A stretch of 64,000 bases of DNA, taken from contig JAUJEB010000007.1 in the NCBI GenBank assembly GCA_030442055.1, positions 541,001 through 605,000 of the forward strand, read 5' to 3'. The stretch's first letter is position 1, and each line of letters begins with the position of its first letter. This stretch comes from Agaribacillus aureus (GTDB lineage: Bacteria; Bacteroidota; Bacteroidia; Cytophagales; Cyclobacteriaceae). The position numbers and the translations under genes are program-made. The notes beneath the pieces were generated by a model. The model made no database searches, was not told the origin of the DNA, and saw only the letters and a list, made by a program, of their open reading frames with translations. Positions 1 through 8,775 of this stretch are shown piece after piece.

Positions 1-1
1 C

Positions 2-292
2 AACTTCGAGGTTACTGAATTTGTAAAAAAAGAACATAATCTGGCCATTGAATGGCTGAAATTTCCTGAAGTGACTACTTTGACGGTAAGTGATTCCATC
101 GTCAATATTTCTTATTGGGTAGGCCGCGACGATGAAGAACAAATAGATGCAAGCCAGTTTCAGGTCCGCGCGGATTTCTCTGCTATCGACGACGCCGACT
201 CCACTATTCTGCTGGAGGTCGTGGCCAAGCCGGACCTGGTAAAAGATATCAATTTTTCTCCACAAAAAGTAAAACTGCACTATGGCCAGTAA
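2..292 (+). CDS. YbbR-like domain protein, C-terminal end (partial)
   Basis: The reading frame is open from the first bases of the window and ends in TAA at 290-292, so this is the last ~96 residues of a gene that starts outside. The sequence is a run of short beta strands (e.g. LEVVAKPDLVKDINFSP, then KLHYGQ at the end) typical of YbbR repeats. It overlaps coaE by 11 bases, and a YbbR-like gene directly upstream of coaE is a familiar Bacteroidota arrangement; the two are probably co-transcribed. YbbR (CdaR) proteins regulate the diadenylate cyclase CdaA in Firmicutes; the role in Bacteroidota is not established. The family call rests on strand pattern plus gene order, so it is moderately sure. 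Confidence 0.6.
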   Translation, partial: NFEVTEFVKKEHNLAIEWLKFPEVTTLTVSDSIVNISYWVGRDDEEQIDASQFQVRADFSAIDDADSTILLEVVAKPDLVKDINFSPQKVKLHYGQ

Positions 293-893
293 TCCATTGC
301 TGGTCGGTATAACCGGTGGCATAGGGGCCGGAAAAAGCATCATTTGCAAGATTTTTCAATGTCTTGGTGTACCGGTCTATCAGGCAGATGATCGCGCCAG
401 GTGGTTAATGACCCATGACACGTCATTGATCAGTGAGATTAAATCACACTTTGGACCATCAGCCTATTTCGAAGATGGCCGGCTAAACAGCACTTTTCTA
501 GCATCCGAGGTATTCCACGATAAAAAAAAATTAGACCTCTTGAATAACCTGGTGCACCCAAATGTAGGCAAGGATTTTGAATATTGGGTGCAGGAAAACG
601 GCCAGTTACCCTATTTAATTAAAGAAGCTGCCTTGCTGTTTGAATCCGGCTCCTACAAGGAGCTTGACAAGGTGATCAATGTAGATGCTCCGGCGGATAT
701 CCGCAAGAAGAGAGTGGCTGCCAGAGATAAACATCGTATCGAGGCAGACATTCAGGCTATTATGGACCGGCAGCTTGGGGATGAACAAAGAAAAACCATG
801 GCCGACTTTGTCATTACCAACAATGATCGCGACCTGGTTATACCACAGGTGCTGGCCTTACACCGACAATTTATTTCTGGAAAGGGGAATTGA
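282..893 (+). CDS. coaE: dephospho-CoA kinase CoaE
   Basis: This enzyme phosphorylates the 3'-hydroxyl of dephospho-CoA with ATP, the last step of coenzyme A synthesis, in the cytoplasm. The N-terminus carries a Walker A loop, GGIGAGKS, at residues ~12-19. It is followed by the family motif YQADDRARWLM and later by the VNVDAP..R..R segment typical of CoaE (ADDRA and the RVAARD region). Length, 203 residues, is normal for the family. The ATG at 282 overlaps the upstream YbbR-like gene by 11 bases, implying translational coupling. No anomalies were seen. Confidence 0.96.
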   Translation: MASNPLLVGITGGIGAGKSIICKIFQCLGVPVYQADDRARWLMTHDTSLISEIKSHFGPSAYFEDGRLNSTFLASEVFHDKKKLDLLNNLVHPNVGKDFEYWVQENGQLPYLIKEAALLFESGSYKELDKVINVDAPADIRKKRVAARDKHRIEADIQAIMDRQLGDEQRKTMADFVITNNDRDLVIPQVLALHRQFISGKGN

Positions 894-960
894 TTTGTAA
901 ATTTCTGTCCGGCTTAAACCAGCTGCCGGTGTTGATGCGGAACAGGTTCGTTTCAAGCAT

Positions 961-1209
961 TTACAGATTTTCGGGGAGCCGGATCTGATCAGTGTAAAAC
1001 TTAATTCTTTTGCTGGAGATTTTGAGTAATTCTATTTTTTCAATTTTATCCAGTTTATGGTTGTAAAATACCTCCACATAGAAATTGTTTAACAGGTATA
1101 AATTGATCTTATACCGGTAATACCTAATAGCCACAATGAATGTGCCCTCCCTGTATAACAGGTTGATTTGTTCATCCAGCGACATATTGTTAAACATAGG
1201 TGGAGACAT
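961..1209 (-). CDS. small conserved-type protein of unknown function
   Basis: A compact, charged and aromatic-rich protein of ~82 residues (MSPPMFNNMSLDEQINLL... ending RLPENL). It resembles small cytoplasmic proteins I associate with Cytophagales genomes, but I cannot name a Pfam family. The frame is open up to an ATG at 1281, but that extension is hydrophobic and unlike the rest. I therefore prefer the ATG at 1209, with 1197 and 1185 as alternatives. It is a lone minus-strand gene between coaE and the thioredoxin-like gene, and no function can be assigned. That it is a real gene is likely from its amino-acid composition. Confidence 0.6.
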   Translation of the reverse strand: MSPPMFNNMSLDEQINLLYREGTFIVAIRYYRYKINLYLLNNFYVEVFYNHKLDKIEKIELLKISSKRIKFYTDQIRLPENL

Positions 1210-1342
1210 TTGATAAACTTTTATACCATAAACGCCTTTTTGACATATTAAATATAAAAAAAATTGAATTATTGCTCCCAAATAATTGCTTATTCCGTTC
1301 TGACATGTTAACCTTACAATGTTTTAATTACCAACAACCAAA

Positions 1343-1846
1343 GTGCATCAAACTATTATCAACCGAAAGGTGAAACTAGTGTTTAAAATTCTGGGGTTAT
1401 TTTCCATTTTACTAGTTTACACCAGCAATCAGTTGGCCTCAAATGTCTCCGAAAACAGAACTATTTGGATGACAGATTACGAACAGGCCAGAAGTGTAGC
1501 CGAGGCTGAAGACAAGCCTATCCTGATTTATTTTTCAGGTTCCGATTGGTGCAAGCCATGTATCAAATTAAGTGAGCAGGTTTTTGAACGGGAAGAATTT
1601 AGATTCTATGCCCGGGAGAACCTTATTTTACTAAAACTTGATTTTCCGCGTTACAAAAGAAATCAATTGAGCACAGCGCAGGCAGACCACAATGAAGCGC
1701 TGGCTGCGCGGTTTAACAGGGAAGGAGATTTTCCACTGGTCTTAATTATCGACAAGCATGAAAATGTAATAGCACAGACCGGGTACAGAAATGGAGATGT
1801 TACGAACTTTGTTTCGTATGTGAATGAAAACCTGGTAGATTTTTAA
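1343..1846 (+). CDS. exported thioredoxin-fold protein
   Basis: A hydrophobic N-terminal segment (residues ~10-30, LVFKILGLFSILLVYTSNQL) looks like a signal peptide or anchor. It is followed by a thioredoxin-like domain of the DsbD-gamma/Thioredoxin_7 type. The redox centre is the CKPC motif in SGSDWCKPC at residues ~65-73, and a cis-proline region FPLVLIID follows ~60 residues later. The inferred role is a periplasmic or membrane-facing thiol reductase. The start is uncertain: GTG at 1343 is the longest, and GTG at 1370 (preceded by GAAAGG) would give a cleaner signal peptide. The gene converges with, and overlaps by 4 bases, the minus-strand gene ending at 1843. Confidence 0.8.
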   Translation: MHQTIINRKVKLVFKILGLFSILLVYTSNQLASNVSENRTIWMTDYEQARSVAEAEDKPILIYFSGSDWCKPCIKLSEQVFEREEFRFYARENLILLKLDFPRYKRNQLSTAQADHNEALAARFNREGDFPLVLIIDKHENVIAQTGYRNGDVTNFVSYVNENLVDF

Positions 1847-2319
1847 TGCCACAGGAGTGTCAAAAGTGAGCCGCTCTGTTTGTAGATCCCGGGCACTGTA
1901 CTTTCCCTTGGCCCCGCGATATTTAACACAGAGATCGCATTTTTCGAAACCCATGCCCAAAATTGTTGGACGGCATCGGTGCTGGGCTCCGAATGGAGGA
2001 TCAGATATGGTTTTTGATGTTTTTGACAAATCTCCATGGTTAATTTTGTGCCGAGTGATAAGGGCTCTTTATCAGTAATTATTAAAGTGCCATCGCTATC
2101 TATCACATTTTTTTTTGTTCGTTTCTCATAGCGCCTGCTAACAGTTTCCTGTAACGGATATTTGGTTGGAATTTCACCATCCTCTGCCAATCTCCCTTTT
2201 GGGCACCAGCCTCTGCACGCAATATTATGCTCCATGGCAAAGTCCAGTGCGGCCCGGTCCACCCCTGTTTGCCCGCCGGAAATGATCTTGCTAATCGCGT
2301 GATTGTCGTAGGCGCCCAC
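1843..2319 (-). CDS. putative molybdenum carrier (MoCo/YpsA-like Rossmann protein)
   Basis: The N-terminus KIISGGQTGVDRAALDFA is the signature of the putative molybdenum carrier family (PF12694), a relative of the nucleotide-binding YpsA/SLOG fold. Later motifs such as GWCPKGRLAEDG and IAGPRES fit the same family. These proteins are thought to bind a nucleotide-type ligand, and the molybdenum link is only by structural analogy. The frame runs back to an ATG at 2394, inside the upstream sulfatase gene. A GTG at 2319, five bases after the sulfatase stop, leaves a family-like N-terminus and is my preferred start. The tight spacing suggests transcription together with the sulfatase. Confidence 0.75.
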   Translation of the reverse strand: MGAYDNHAISKIISGGQTGVDRAALDFAMEHNIACRGWCPKGRLAEDGEIPTKYPLQETVSRRYEKRTKKNVIDSDGTLIITDKEPLSLGTKLTMEICQKHQKPYLILHSEPSTDAVQQFWAWVSKNAISVLNIAGPRESTVPGIYKQSGSLLTLLWH

Positions 2320-2324
2320 AACGA

Positions 2325-4121
2325 TTAAGTCCCCAACTTTTCGAGTTCTATGTAAAAGGGAGTTATGAATGGGCGCTGATGGTACAGGTACCAACCGTCA
2401 ATGGTAAAATCACCTTCGTCCAGATAGATGCTATCAAATACCAGTTTACGGGTACCTTTCTTTTTGTTTTCCAGGGTGAAGTTTTTATTCCCGATCCGAA
2501 AAATCAAATCCCCACTTTTGTCAATTTCCTCCGTAAAAAAACAACTCACCTTATAATGGCCAGCAGAGGCTACGCTTACATCCCAACTGACATGTATGTC
2601 TGGCTGATTCCAGATCAATTGCATGCCGCGCGCATCATTTCGATTAAGCAAAACCGGGTTTTCATGGGCTGAGCCGATAATAATGCGCGGAAGGCGATTG
2701 ATATGCGGACTTTTCATGATATCCTCATACCAGCCGTCGATTTCTTTCCTTAGGTCTGTGGCGATTTCCGGATGTTGCCCTGCCAAATTATTGGCTTCAT
2801 AAGGATCCTCGGCGAGGTGATACAATTCAAACTGATCCAACGGACTGTCCATGCCTGTATTAGCGACCAACTTATAACCATTCTTGATCACCGCCATGTT
2901 TCTGTATTTTTCAGGATAACTGCGCTGCCATTCAAAAAATAGAGGTGAAGAGGGCGCATCGCCGGATTTTTTTGTTAAATATGGCGCCAGGTTTTTACCA
3001 TCAAGCTTTAATGAATTGTCCAGCTTTATGCTACATAATGACGCCAATGTCGGAAGTACGTCCAAATGGGCCGCCGCGGTCTTGATTTCCTTTTTGGCTG
3101 ACATACTGGCCACCGGTTTTATATAAAACGGTGCGTGAATACCACCTTCCCTTACGCTACTCTTTCTTCCCCTGAATCCGCCTGTATAACGATGTTGCTG
3201 CGGGCCATTGTCAGTCATGAAAACGATAATGGTGTTTTTATATAATTTTTCCTTTTTTAAAACTGCAATGAGCCTACCCAGGTTATCGTCGATGTTGGTG
3301 ACCATGCCATATACCTTTCTAGCAGCTTCAACGTCTCTATCCAACATGTCATGGGTATATTGGTCGCGCTCCCTAAAATAATCGGGATTGATTTCTTCCT
3401 GCCTGTACATATCGTAGTAGGACTGCGGAAGTTGTAGCGGTGTGTGTGGGGCGTTAAAGGAGAGGTAAGCAAAAAATGGCTTTTCCCGGTTTTCCTGGAT
3501 GAATTGAATCGTTTCATCCGTAAAGACATCGGAACAATATCCCTTACTTTGATATTTCTTTCCATTTTTCCATAAGACCGGATCGAAATAGGAGCTATCT
3601 TTTTTGTAATAGTTGAAGATGTCCCCCACCTGCCCGATCCCTCCCGCTTGATGCCACACGGTAGTGGTAAACCCCTGGTCCTGGGGTCTGGAGGGGTAAT
3701 TGTCACCTAAGTGCCACTTGCCAAACAGGCCGGTGGTGTACCCGGCATCCCGAAAGACTTCTGCTATCGTGGTTTCCTCAGACGCCATGATGGCACCGCC
3801 GGAATACGTGTCGAAAACCCCTGTGCGAATACTGTAGCGGCCCGTCATCAGGCTGGCCCGGGTGGGAGCACAAACGGGACTCACATAAAAATTGCGAAAG
3901 TTGATACTTTCTGACGCCAGCTGATCAATTACTGGTGTTTTAATAAAGGGATTCTGATGAAAACCCAGATCGCCATATCCCTGGTCATCAGTGATGATGA
4001 GTATGACGTTTGGAGGTTGCCTGTCTTTGGTAACCCGGGCCATTCCCGATGACTCCCCATCCGGAAGGTCCGTGCCCATAAGCAAAAAAGATAAAATAAG
4101 ATTAAGGGATAGCAGTATCAT
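2325..4121 (-). CDS. secreted sulfatase (arylsulfatase family S1)
   Basis: An exported sulfate-ester hydrolase. Residues 1-16 are a signal peptide. The alkaline-phosphatase-like core begins NVILIITDDQGYGDLG (metal-binding Asp45-Asp46). Residues 84-88, CAPTR, form the C-x-P-x-R signature whose cysteine is converted to formylglycine by an anaerobic or aerobic maturase not seen in this window. GKWHLGD and TAAAHLDVLPT further support family S1. The C-terminal ~110 residues (after ~485) form an added beta-rich domain starting near PHINRLPRIIIGSAHENP. The substrate cannot be read from sequence; sulfated glycans are usual in this phylum. The gene is divergent from the FAD dehydrogenase and followed within 5 bases by the MoCo-like gene. 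Confidence 0.92.
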   Translation of the reverse strand: MILLSLNLILSFLLMGTDLPDGESSGMARVTKDRQPPNVILIITDDQGYGDLGFHQNPFIKTPVIDQLASESINFRNFYVSPVCAPTRASLMTGRYSIRTGVFDTYSGGAIMASEETTIAEVFRDAGYTTGLFGKWHLGDNYPSRPQDQGFTTTVWHQAGGIGQVGDIFNYYKKDSSYFDPVLWKNGKKYQSKGYCSDVFTDETIQFIQENREKPFFAYLSFNAPHTPLQLPQSYYDMYRQEEINPDYFRERDQYTHDMLDRDVEAARKVYGMVTNIDDNLGRLIAVLKKEKLYKNTIIVFMTDNGPQQHRYTGGFRGRKSSVREGGIHAPFYIKPVASMSAKKEIKTAAAHLDVLPTLASLCSIKLDNSLKLDGKNLAPYLTKKSGDAPSSPLFFEWQRSYPEKYRNMAVIKNGYKLVANTGMDSPLDQFELYHLAEDPYEANNLAGQHPEIATDLRKEIDGWYEDIMKSPHINRLPRIIIGSAHENPVLLNRNDARGMQLIWNQPDIHVSWDVSVASAGHYKVSCFFTEEIDKSGDLIFRIGNKNFTLENKKKGTRKLVFDSIYLDEGDFTIDGWYLYHQRPFITPFYIELEKLGT

Positions 4122-4453
4122 GCGGTTAATTTAACAAAAATTAATCACACCATCCCAAATCACGCAAAAAGGTCTGACAAACTATGGCTGGTGGCTACTA
4201 ACCGCGATGACTACGTTGTTCAGGTGTTTGGATACAATAGGAGTTGCAGCATTTATTTTTTATTTTGATGAATAAACATTCCTCCAATAGCAGGCAAACT
4301 ATTAATCTGTTAAATTTAGGATAGTTTGTGAGGGGATAGCATTTATTGTCAGTCTTTATAGCGGTCTATGAACTTTAAATTCAGGCAGGTGATAAAAACC
4401 GACATCTGAAATTTGACGGGAAAAGTTGTGATTTCCACCTAAACGATAGTTGA
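4122..4453. other. divergent intergenic region, 332 bases
   Basis: This stretch separates the sulfatase (minus) from the FAD/Fe-S dehydrogenase (plus) and must hold both promoters. I found no exact TTG-N19-TAnnTTTG promoter, no strong palindrome and no plausible short gene. A partial -7-like element, TAGTTTG, lies at about 4323. Confidence 0.5.
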
Positions 4454-7339
4454 ATGAGTAAGAAATTGATAACCGCATTGTCTGACCGGATCAAAGGTGA
4501 GGTATTAAGCGATGAATACGCCTTAGGCATGTATGCCACGGACGCCAGTATTTATCAAATTAAGCCTCAGGTAGTGGTTTTGCCATTGGATAATGAGGAT
4601 GTAAAAGCAGCGATGGATCTTGCTAGGGAGCATCAGGTGTCGATTTTGCCGCGAGGAGGCGGCACCAGCCTGGCGGGCCAGACCGTTGGCGCATCCATGG
4701 TGCTGGATTTTTCCAAGCATATGAACGAGATCATAGAAATAAATGCAGAAGAGCGATGGGTGAGGGTACAGCCAGGCATGGCAAGAGATGATTTAAATGC
4801 ATTGCTGGAACCATATGGACTTCATTTTGCGCCTGACCCCGCCACCAGCAGTAGGGCAAATGTAGGCGGCATGGTGGGCAACAATTCGTCGGGAACCAAA
4901 AGCATATTATACGGAAAGACGGTAGACCATGTCCTGGAGGCGAAGGTGTTACTGGCTGATGGCACCGAGCTGCACTTCAAGGAGTTTTCTAAAAACAGCG
5001 CCGACTTGAAGCAAGCTGCCGGCGTCCGGGAAAAGGAGATTTATCAGAGCTTTGAGAAAATAATTGATGAAAACCGGGAAGAGATTAAGACTAGGTTTCC
5101 GAAGGTAATGCGAAGAGTTGGTGGCTATAATCTTGATGAGTTTGTATATACCGATCGATGGAATTTGAGCAAATTGATATGCGGGAGTGAAGGTACACTG
5201 GCCACTACCCTGGAATTAAAGCTTCACCTTGAACCGCTGCCAAAATATAAATCGGTGGCAGTGGTTCATTACGCAAGTCTGCTGGAAGCAATCGGTGCGG
5301 TCGAGCCCATACTCAGGTACAAACCTTCGGCGGTGGAGATTTTAGATGGTACGGTAGTAGCTTTAAGCAGGAAAAACCTGACCACGCAAAGACACTGTCA
5401 TTTTATTGAAGGCGACCCCGAGGCCATTTTGATTGTTGAGTTTTACGGTGACAGCCGGGAAGATGTATTGGAGCGGGGAGAATCCATGATCCGGGATCAA
5501 AAAGAAAAGAAGCTTGGCTATGCCTATCCATTGTTTCCCGAGGGAAAAGAATACAATGACGTATGGGTGGTGCGAAAAAAAGGACTGGGATTAATGCTTG
5601 GCCTGAAAGGAGATAAAAAACCGCTGCCTTTCATAGAAGATGCCGGGATCCCGCTGGAACATTTGCCGGAATATATAGATCGCGTATTAAAAGTATGTAA
5701 AAAACACAACACCGAGGCAGCCATGTACGCTCACGCAAGCGTTGGCGTAATTCACGTCCGTCCGATCCTGGACCTGCGGCAGGCGGAGGATATTAAAAGG
5801 TTGAAAAACATAGCCGATGAGACTTTTGCATTGGTGCAAGAGTATGGCGGTTCGTGGAGTGGCGAGCACGGTGATGGTTTGGTGAGAAGCTGGTATAATA
5901 AATCCTTTTTTGGCGAGCAGCTCTACGCAGCATTCCGGGAGGTAAAAAAGCTATTTGACCCGGAGAATTTGATGAATCCAGGGAAAATTATAGAAGCGCA
6001 GTCCATCGAGGAAAACCTTCGCTACGGGTCAAAATATAGTGATACGCCGGTAAAATCAACGTTTTTCTATCGGGAAGAAAATGGGTTTGCAGCGTCAGTG
6101 CATATGTGTACAGGCGTAGGAGAATGTCGGAAAATGCTGGGCGGTACCATGTGTCCGAGTTTTAAGGCTACCCGGGATGAAGAACATTCTACCAGGGGAA
6201 GGGCTAATGCATTGAGAATGGCTATGTCCAATCAGCTGGATGACAATGGGCTGGCCAGTGAGCGTTTACATGAGGTGATGGACCTTTGCCTGTCGTGTAA
6301 GGCCTGTAAATCCGAATGTCCCAGTAATGTTGATATGGCCAAAATGAAAAGCGATACCCTGCAGCTCTACTATGATCACCACGGTACCACCCTTCGGGAT
6401 CGGCTTATCAGGGATTCGGCAAAAATGGCCGCCAATATGGGAGGCTGGAAGGGGGCTATTGTCAATTTTGTGCAGGATACAGGACTATTTCGCCTCCTTT
6501 TTGAAAAAACCACAAAGTTTGACAAAAGAAGAAAGCTACCCGCCTATGCAAGAGAACCTTTTTTCAGATGGGCAGCGAAAAATGTCAATGGCTCAAACAA
6601 GGGCCATAAAAAGGTGGTATTGTTTGCCGACACTTATCTCAACTTTCACGAACCTGCAGTTGGCAAGGCAGCCCTGCATTTGTTGGATGCCTGTGGTTAC
6701 GAAGTAATTATAGCCAACGTAGGTTGCTGCCAACGCCCCAAAATATCCCATGGCTTTTTACGAGAGGCCAGAAAAGAAGGAAAGGAAACCGCCCTGGCGC
6801 TTAAGACCTATCTGGATCAGGGTTTAAAGGTTGTCGTATGTGAACCCAGCTGTGCGTCGGCGCTGAACGACGATCTGCCGGATCTGCTAGAAGACGAACA
6901 ACTCGGAAGACAATTGAAAGATGGTGTCATGATGATTGACGTTTTCTTGGCTGAAGAATTGGCCTCGGGGGGCCTGGATGTCAGTTTTGAATCTGTGATC
7001 GATAAGGTTGCTGTGCATGGGCATTGTCATCAGAAGGCTTTGTTTGGAACCGGTGCCATGCAGAAAATTTACGAAAACGCGCAAACCAATACCACCGAAA
7101 TACCGTCGGGGTGCTGTGGAATGGCAGGCTCATTCGGATATGAAAAAGAACATTATGATTTGTCGGAAAAAATAGGCGCCTCCATCCTTTTCCCGGCTGT
7201 TGACAGGCTTAAAGAAGATCATACCATCGTGGCTTGCGGTTTTAGTTGCAGGCACCAGATAAAACATTTTACAGGTGTGGAAGCCAGACATTGGGTGGAA
7301 ACGGTTACAGTCAAACCAAGGGATAAGGCAAAACAATAG
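4454..7339 (+). CDS. FAD/Fe-S dehydrogenase (D-lactate/D-2-hydroxyglutarate dehydrogenase type, YdiJ-like)
   Basis: A single-chain 961-residue 2-hydroxyacid dehydrogenase. The N-terminal FAD_binding_4 domain (~35-180) contains LPRGGGTSLAGQ and GGMVGNNSSGTKS. The FAD-oxidase C-terminal domain (~210-530) contains SGEHGDGLVR. An iron-sulfur segment (~555-650) carries CTGVGEC...GGTMCP and the classic CLSCKACKSECP. The last third holds two CCG-type cysteine-rich domains (GCCQRP, CEPSCAS, GHCHQKA, SGCCGMAGSFGYE) that probably bind further clusters and pass electrons to quinone. The fused layout matches YdiJ/D-2-hydroxyglutarate or D-lactate dehydrogenases; the exact substrate cannot be told. It appears monocistronic, with the MarR-type gene converging on it 26 bases downstream. 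Confidence 0.88.
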   Translation: MSKKLITALSDRIKGEVLSDEYALGMYATDASIYQIKPQVVVLPLDNEDVKAAMDLAREHQVSILPRGGGTSLAGQTVGASMVLDFSKHMNEIIEINAEERWVRVQPGMARDDLNALLEPYGLHFAPDPATSSRANVGGMVGNNSSGTKSILYGKTVDHVLEAKVLLADGTELHFKEFSKNSADLKQAAGVREKEIYQSFEKIIDENREEIKTRFPKVMRRVGGYNLDEFVYTDRWNLSKLICGSEGTLATTLELKLHLEPLPKYKSVAVVHYASLLEAIGAVEPILRYKPSAVEILDGTVVALSRKNLTTQRHCHFIEGDPEAILIVEFYGDSREDVLERGESMIRDQKEKKLGYAYPLFPEGKEYNDVWVVRKKGLGLMLGLKGDKKPLPFIEDAGIPLEHLPEYIDRVLKVCKKHNTEAAMYAHASVGVIHVRPILDLRQAEDIKRLKNIADETFALVQEYGGSWSGEHGDGLVRSWYNKSFFGEQLYAAFREVKKLFDPENLMNPGKIIEAQSIEENLRYGSKYSDTPVKSTFFYREENGFAASVHMCTGVGECRKMLGGTMCPSFKATRDEEHSTRGRANALRMAMSNQLDDNGLASERLHEVMDLCLSCKACKSECPSNVDMAKMKSDTLQLYYDHHGTTLRDRLIRDSAKMAANMGGWKGAIVNFVQDTGLFRLLFEKTTKFDKRRKLPAYAREPFFRWAAKNVNGSNKGHKKVVLFADTYLNFHEPAVGKAALHLLDACGYEVIIANVGCCQRPKISHGFLREARKEGKETALALKTYLDQGLKVVVCEPSCASALNDDLPDLLEDEQLGRQLKDGVMMIDVFLAEELASGGLDVSFESVIDKVAVHGHCHQKALFGTGAMQKIYENAQTNTTEIPSGCCGMAGSFGYEKEHYDLSEKIGASILFPAVDRLKEDHTIVACGFSCRHQIKHFTGVEARHWVETVTVKPRDKAKQ

Positions 7340-7365
7340 CCACGGTCTGATGCTTTCAGGTATAG

Positions 7366-7983
7366 TTAGGAAGGCTCATGTTCGGGACAATCTACTCTCA
7401 ATTCCGCCCCCTTTAAGGGGAGGTTTAAAAATTGACAAAAATGTTTGTTTTCCCTGTCACCTTCATAAAATCGACAGCTAAAACACATTCGCTGCAGTGA
7501 CACAATGCCCTTTTGGTTGAGACTTTGTATAACTTTAAAAAGACTGCGAAAAAGATTTTCTTTTTCTTTACCGTCAAGTTCGGCAATTGAAGCCTGTAAT
7601 GCACCGGAAAATAACGCGGTCCTTTCGGTGGCCTTTTTGCCCGCTGACGTCAGGTTTAAAAAAAAGCTCCTGGTATCGGCCTTATCAACCTTCTTTACAA
7701 TCATTTCCTTATTAATCAAGGACTTAACGGCATCGCTGATCGTTGCCTTGGTCATGTTGAATTCTTTGGCTAGATAAGCCACTTTTCTTTGATCGGCGCT
7801 ATGAAAGTTCAAAAACAATAAAATCTGCAGCTGGATAGGACTGAGCCTGTTTTCTTTTGCCTGCTCCCAAAGTAAAACTCTGAATACCTCGGCAAATTTT
7901 TCCAGGGTTACCACTATTTTATGATCCAGACCGACGGATTGTTGATGAGGGTTAAATGGAGATTTTAAATTTTCACGCGCCAT
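7366..7983 (-). CDS. MarR-family transcription regulator with C-terminal four-cysteine tail
   Basis: The winged helix-turn-helix is visible in the middle (QRKVAYLAKEFNMTKATISDAVKSL, residues ~75-100), with dimerisation helices on both sides. The unusual part is the C-terminus. Cys167, Cys170, Cys183 and Cys199 are arranged as CFSC, HFCQF and DCPEH, which looks like a metal, Fe-S or thiol-switch site. MarR proteins act as homodimers on palindromes and are released by small ligands or oxidation. The best target in this neighbourhood is the TTAGTTAG palindrome at 9548-9572, in front of the three-gene operon upstream on the same strand. Whether marR itself is part of that transcript is unclear because a 240-base gap with a hairpin intervenes. 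Confidence 0.88.
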   Translation of the reverse strand: MARENLKSPFNPHQQSVGLDHKIVVTLEKFAEVFRVLLWEQAKENRLSPIQLQILLFLNFHSADQRKVAYLAKEFNMTKATISDAVKSLINKEMIVKKVDKADTRSFFLNLTSAGKKATERTALFSGALQASIAELDGKEKENLFRSLFKVIQSLNQKGIVSLQRMCFSCRFYEGDRENKHFCQFLNLPLKGAELRVDCPEHEPS

Positions 7984-8023
7984 ATTTTGAAAGATTATTT
8001 CAATTTTCCCGGTTTTTAATGGG

Positions 8024-8056
8024 TTGCCGGCTTATCCCTTGGTCATAAGCCGGCAA
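8024..8056. repeat. 12-bp inverted repeat (stem-loop) in marR leader
   Basis: Arms TTGCCGGCTTAT (8024-8035) and ATAAGCCGGCAA (8045-8056) are perfectly complementary across a 9-base loop. The structure lies between the end of the Rof gene and the marR start. On the minus strand it is not followed by a T-run, so it is not a typical intrinsic terminator. It could be a protein-binding site or an mRNA-processing hairpin separating the operon from marR. Confidence 0.7.
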
Positions 8057-8223
8057 AAAGGGGAATTGTCATTTGCCCGTTTGAAGGTAAAAGTATAATA
8101 AATTTTAAGCATCCTTGTTAATTCTTAATTGATTTTGGTATGACCATCTATGTTAATAGATTCCGGGACCGTATAAGGCCCCGTTAAATCATTTAATTAA
8201 ACCAAAGGCTATTTTTAGGGCCG

Positions 8224-8493
8224 TCAGTCGCATTCACAACTTAAATCGTCAAATCCGCTACCGGGGGCATAGATACCGTTGATGCCTACAATCCTGTCCA
8301 GCCGGATCTGTTCCCCGGTATTTAATTGCATATATTCTGCTCCGTCTTTGATGAAAAAATCCCTGATAATGGCATCTATTTTCAATAATTCATGTATTTC
8401 ACTGAAATAGTGAATCCTGGAATAATTTTTCATGGTAGCTGCCGCCTCCAGGTGGTCATAAAAGCTGCAATCAATTGGCTTGTAATCAGTCAT
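8224..8493 (-). CDS. rof: Rho-binding antiterminator (Rof/YaeO family)
   Basis: The 89-residue protein begins MTDYKPIDCSFYDHLEAAA, the characteristic start of the Rof family (PF07073). Rof (YaeO) of E. coli binds the primary RNA site of Rho and inhibits Rho-dependent termination. The rest (EYMQLNTGEQIRLDRIVGING) fits the small Sm-like beta barrel of that family. It is the last gene of a three-gene operon, 21 bases after DUF2024. If the family function holds, induction of this operon would dampen Rho termination in the cell. Family assignment is confident; activity in this organism is inferred. Confidence 0.85.
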   Translation of the reverse strand: MTDYKPIDCSFYDHLEAAATMKNYSRIHYFSEIHELLKIDAIIRDFFIKDGAEYMQLNTGEQIRLDRIVGINGIYAPGSGFDDLSCECD

Positions 8494-8514
8494 GTTTACG
8501 ATGGTTTGGGAGGG

Positions 8515-8775
8515 TTAATGACAACCCTCCATTTCTACAATATAGTATCCCCTGGTATTAATTTCAACCTCTAACGCCTGCGTGGCCTGTTCTATATGAC
8601 AAAATCTACATTCTTCGGTGGTTAAAGGTTGCCCTTCCTGACCTTTGAGGGCCAGGTATGCCTGCCCATACTTTTGCACTTCATCAAATTCTGTCCCTTC
8701 TTTAACAACTATGTCGAAATGCATGATGGTGTTATCCTTTTTGGTTACGTAAGTGTCAAATACTGCTGCTTTCAT
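8515..8775 (-). CDS. DUF2024 family protein
   Basis: An 86-residue protein beginning MKAAVFDTYVTKKDNTIMHFDI, with the family's central EECRFCHIEQA and terminal GYYIVEMEGC. This pattern is typical of DUF2024 (PF09630), a small alpha/beta protein of unknown function. Its start overlaps the end of the upstream gene by 4 bases (ATGA), so the two are translationally coupled. The conserved C-x-x-C (CRFC) and the final cysteine suggest metal or redox chemistry, but nothing is known. Confidence 0.85.
   Translation of the reverse strand: MKAAVFDTYVTKKDNTIMHFDIVVKEGTEFDEVQKYGQAYLALKGQEGQPLTTEECRFCHIEQATQALEVEINTRGYYIVEMEGCH

Noticed and set aside
2319..2394. Overlapping N-terminal extension of the MoCo-like protein inside the sulfatase gene
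   Set aside because: The extension has no family similarity, and a GTG five bases after the sulfatase stop gives a normal N-terminus.
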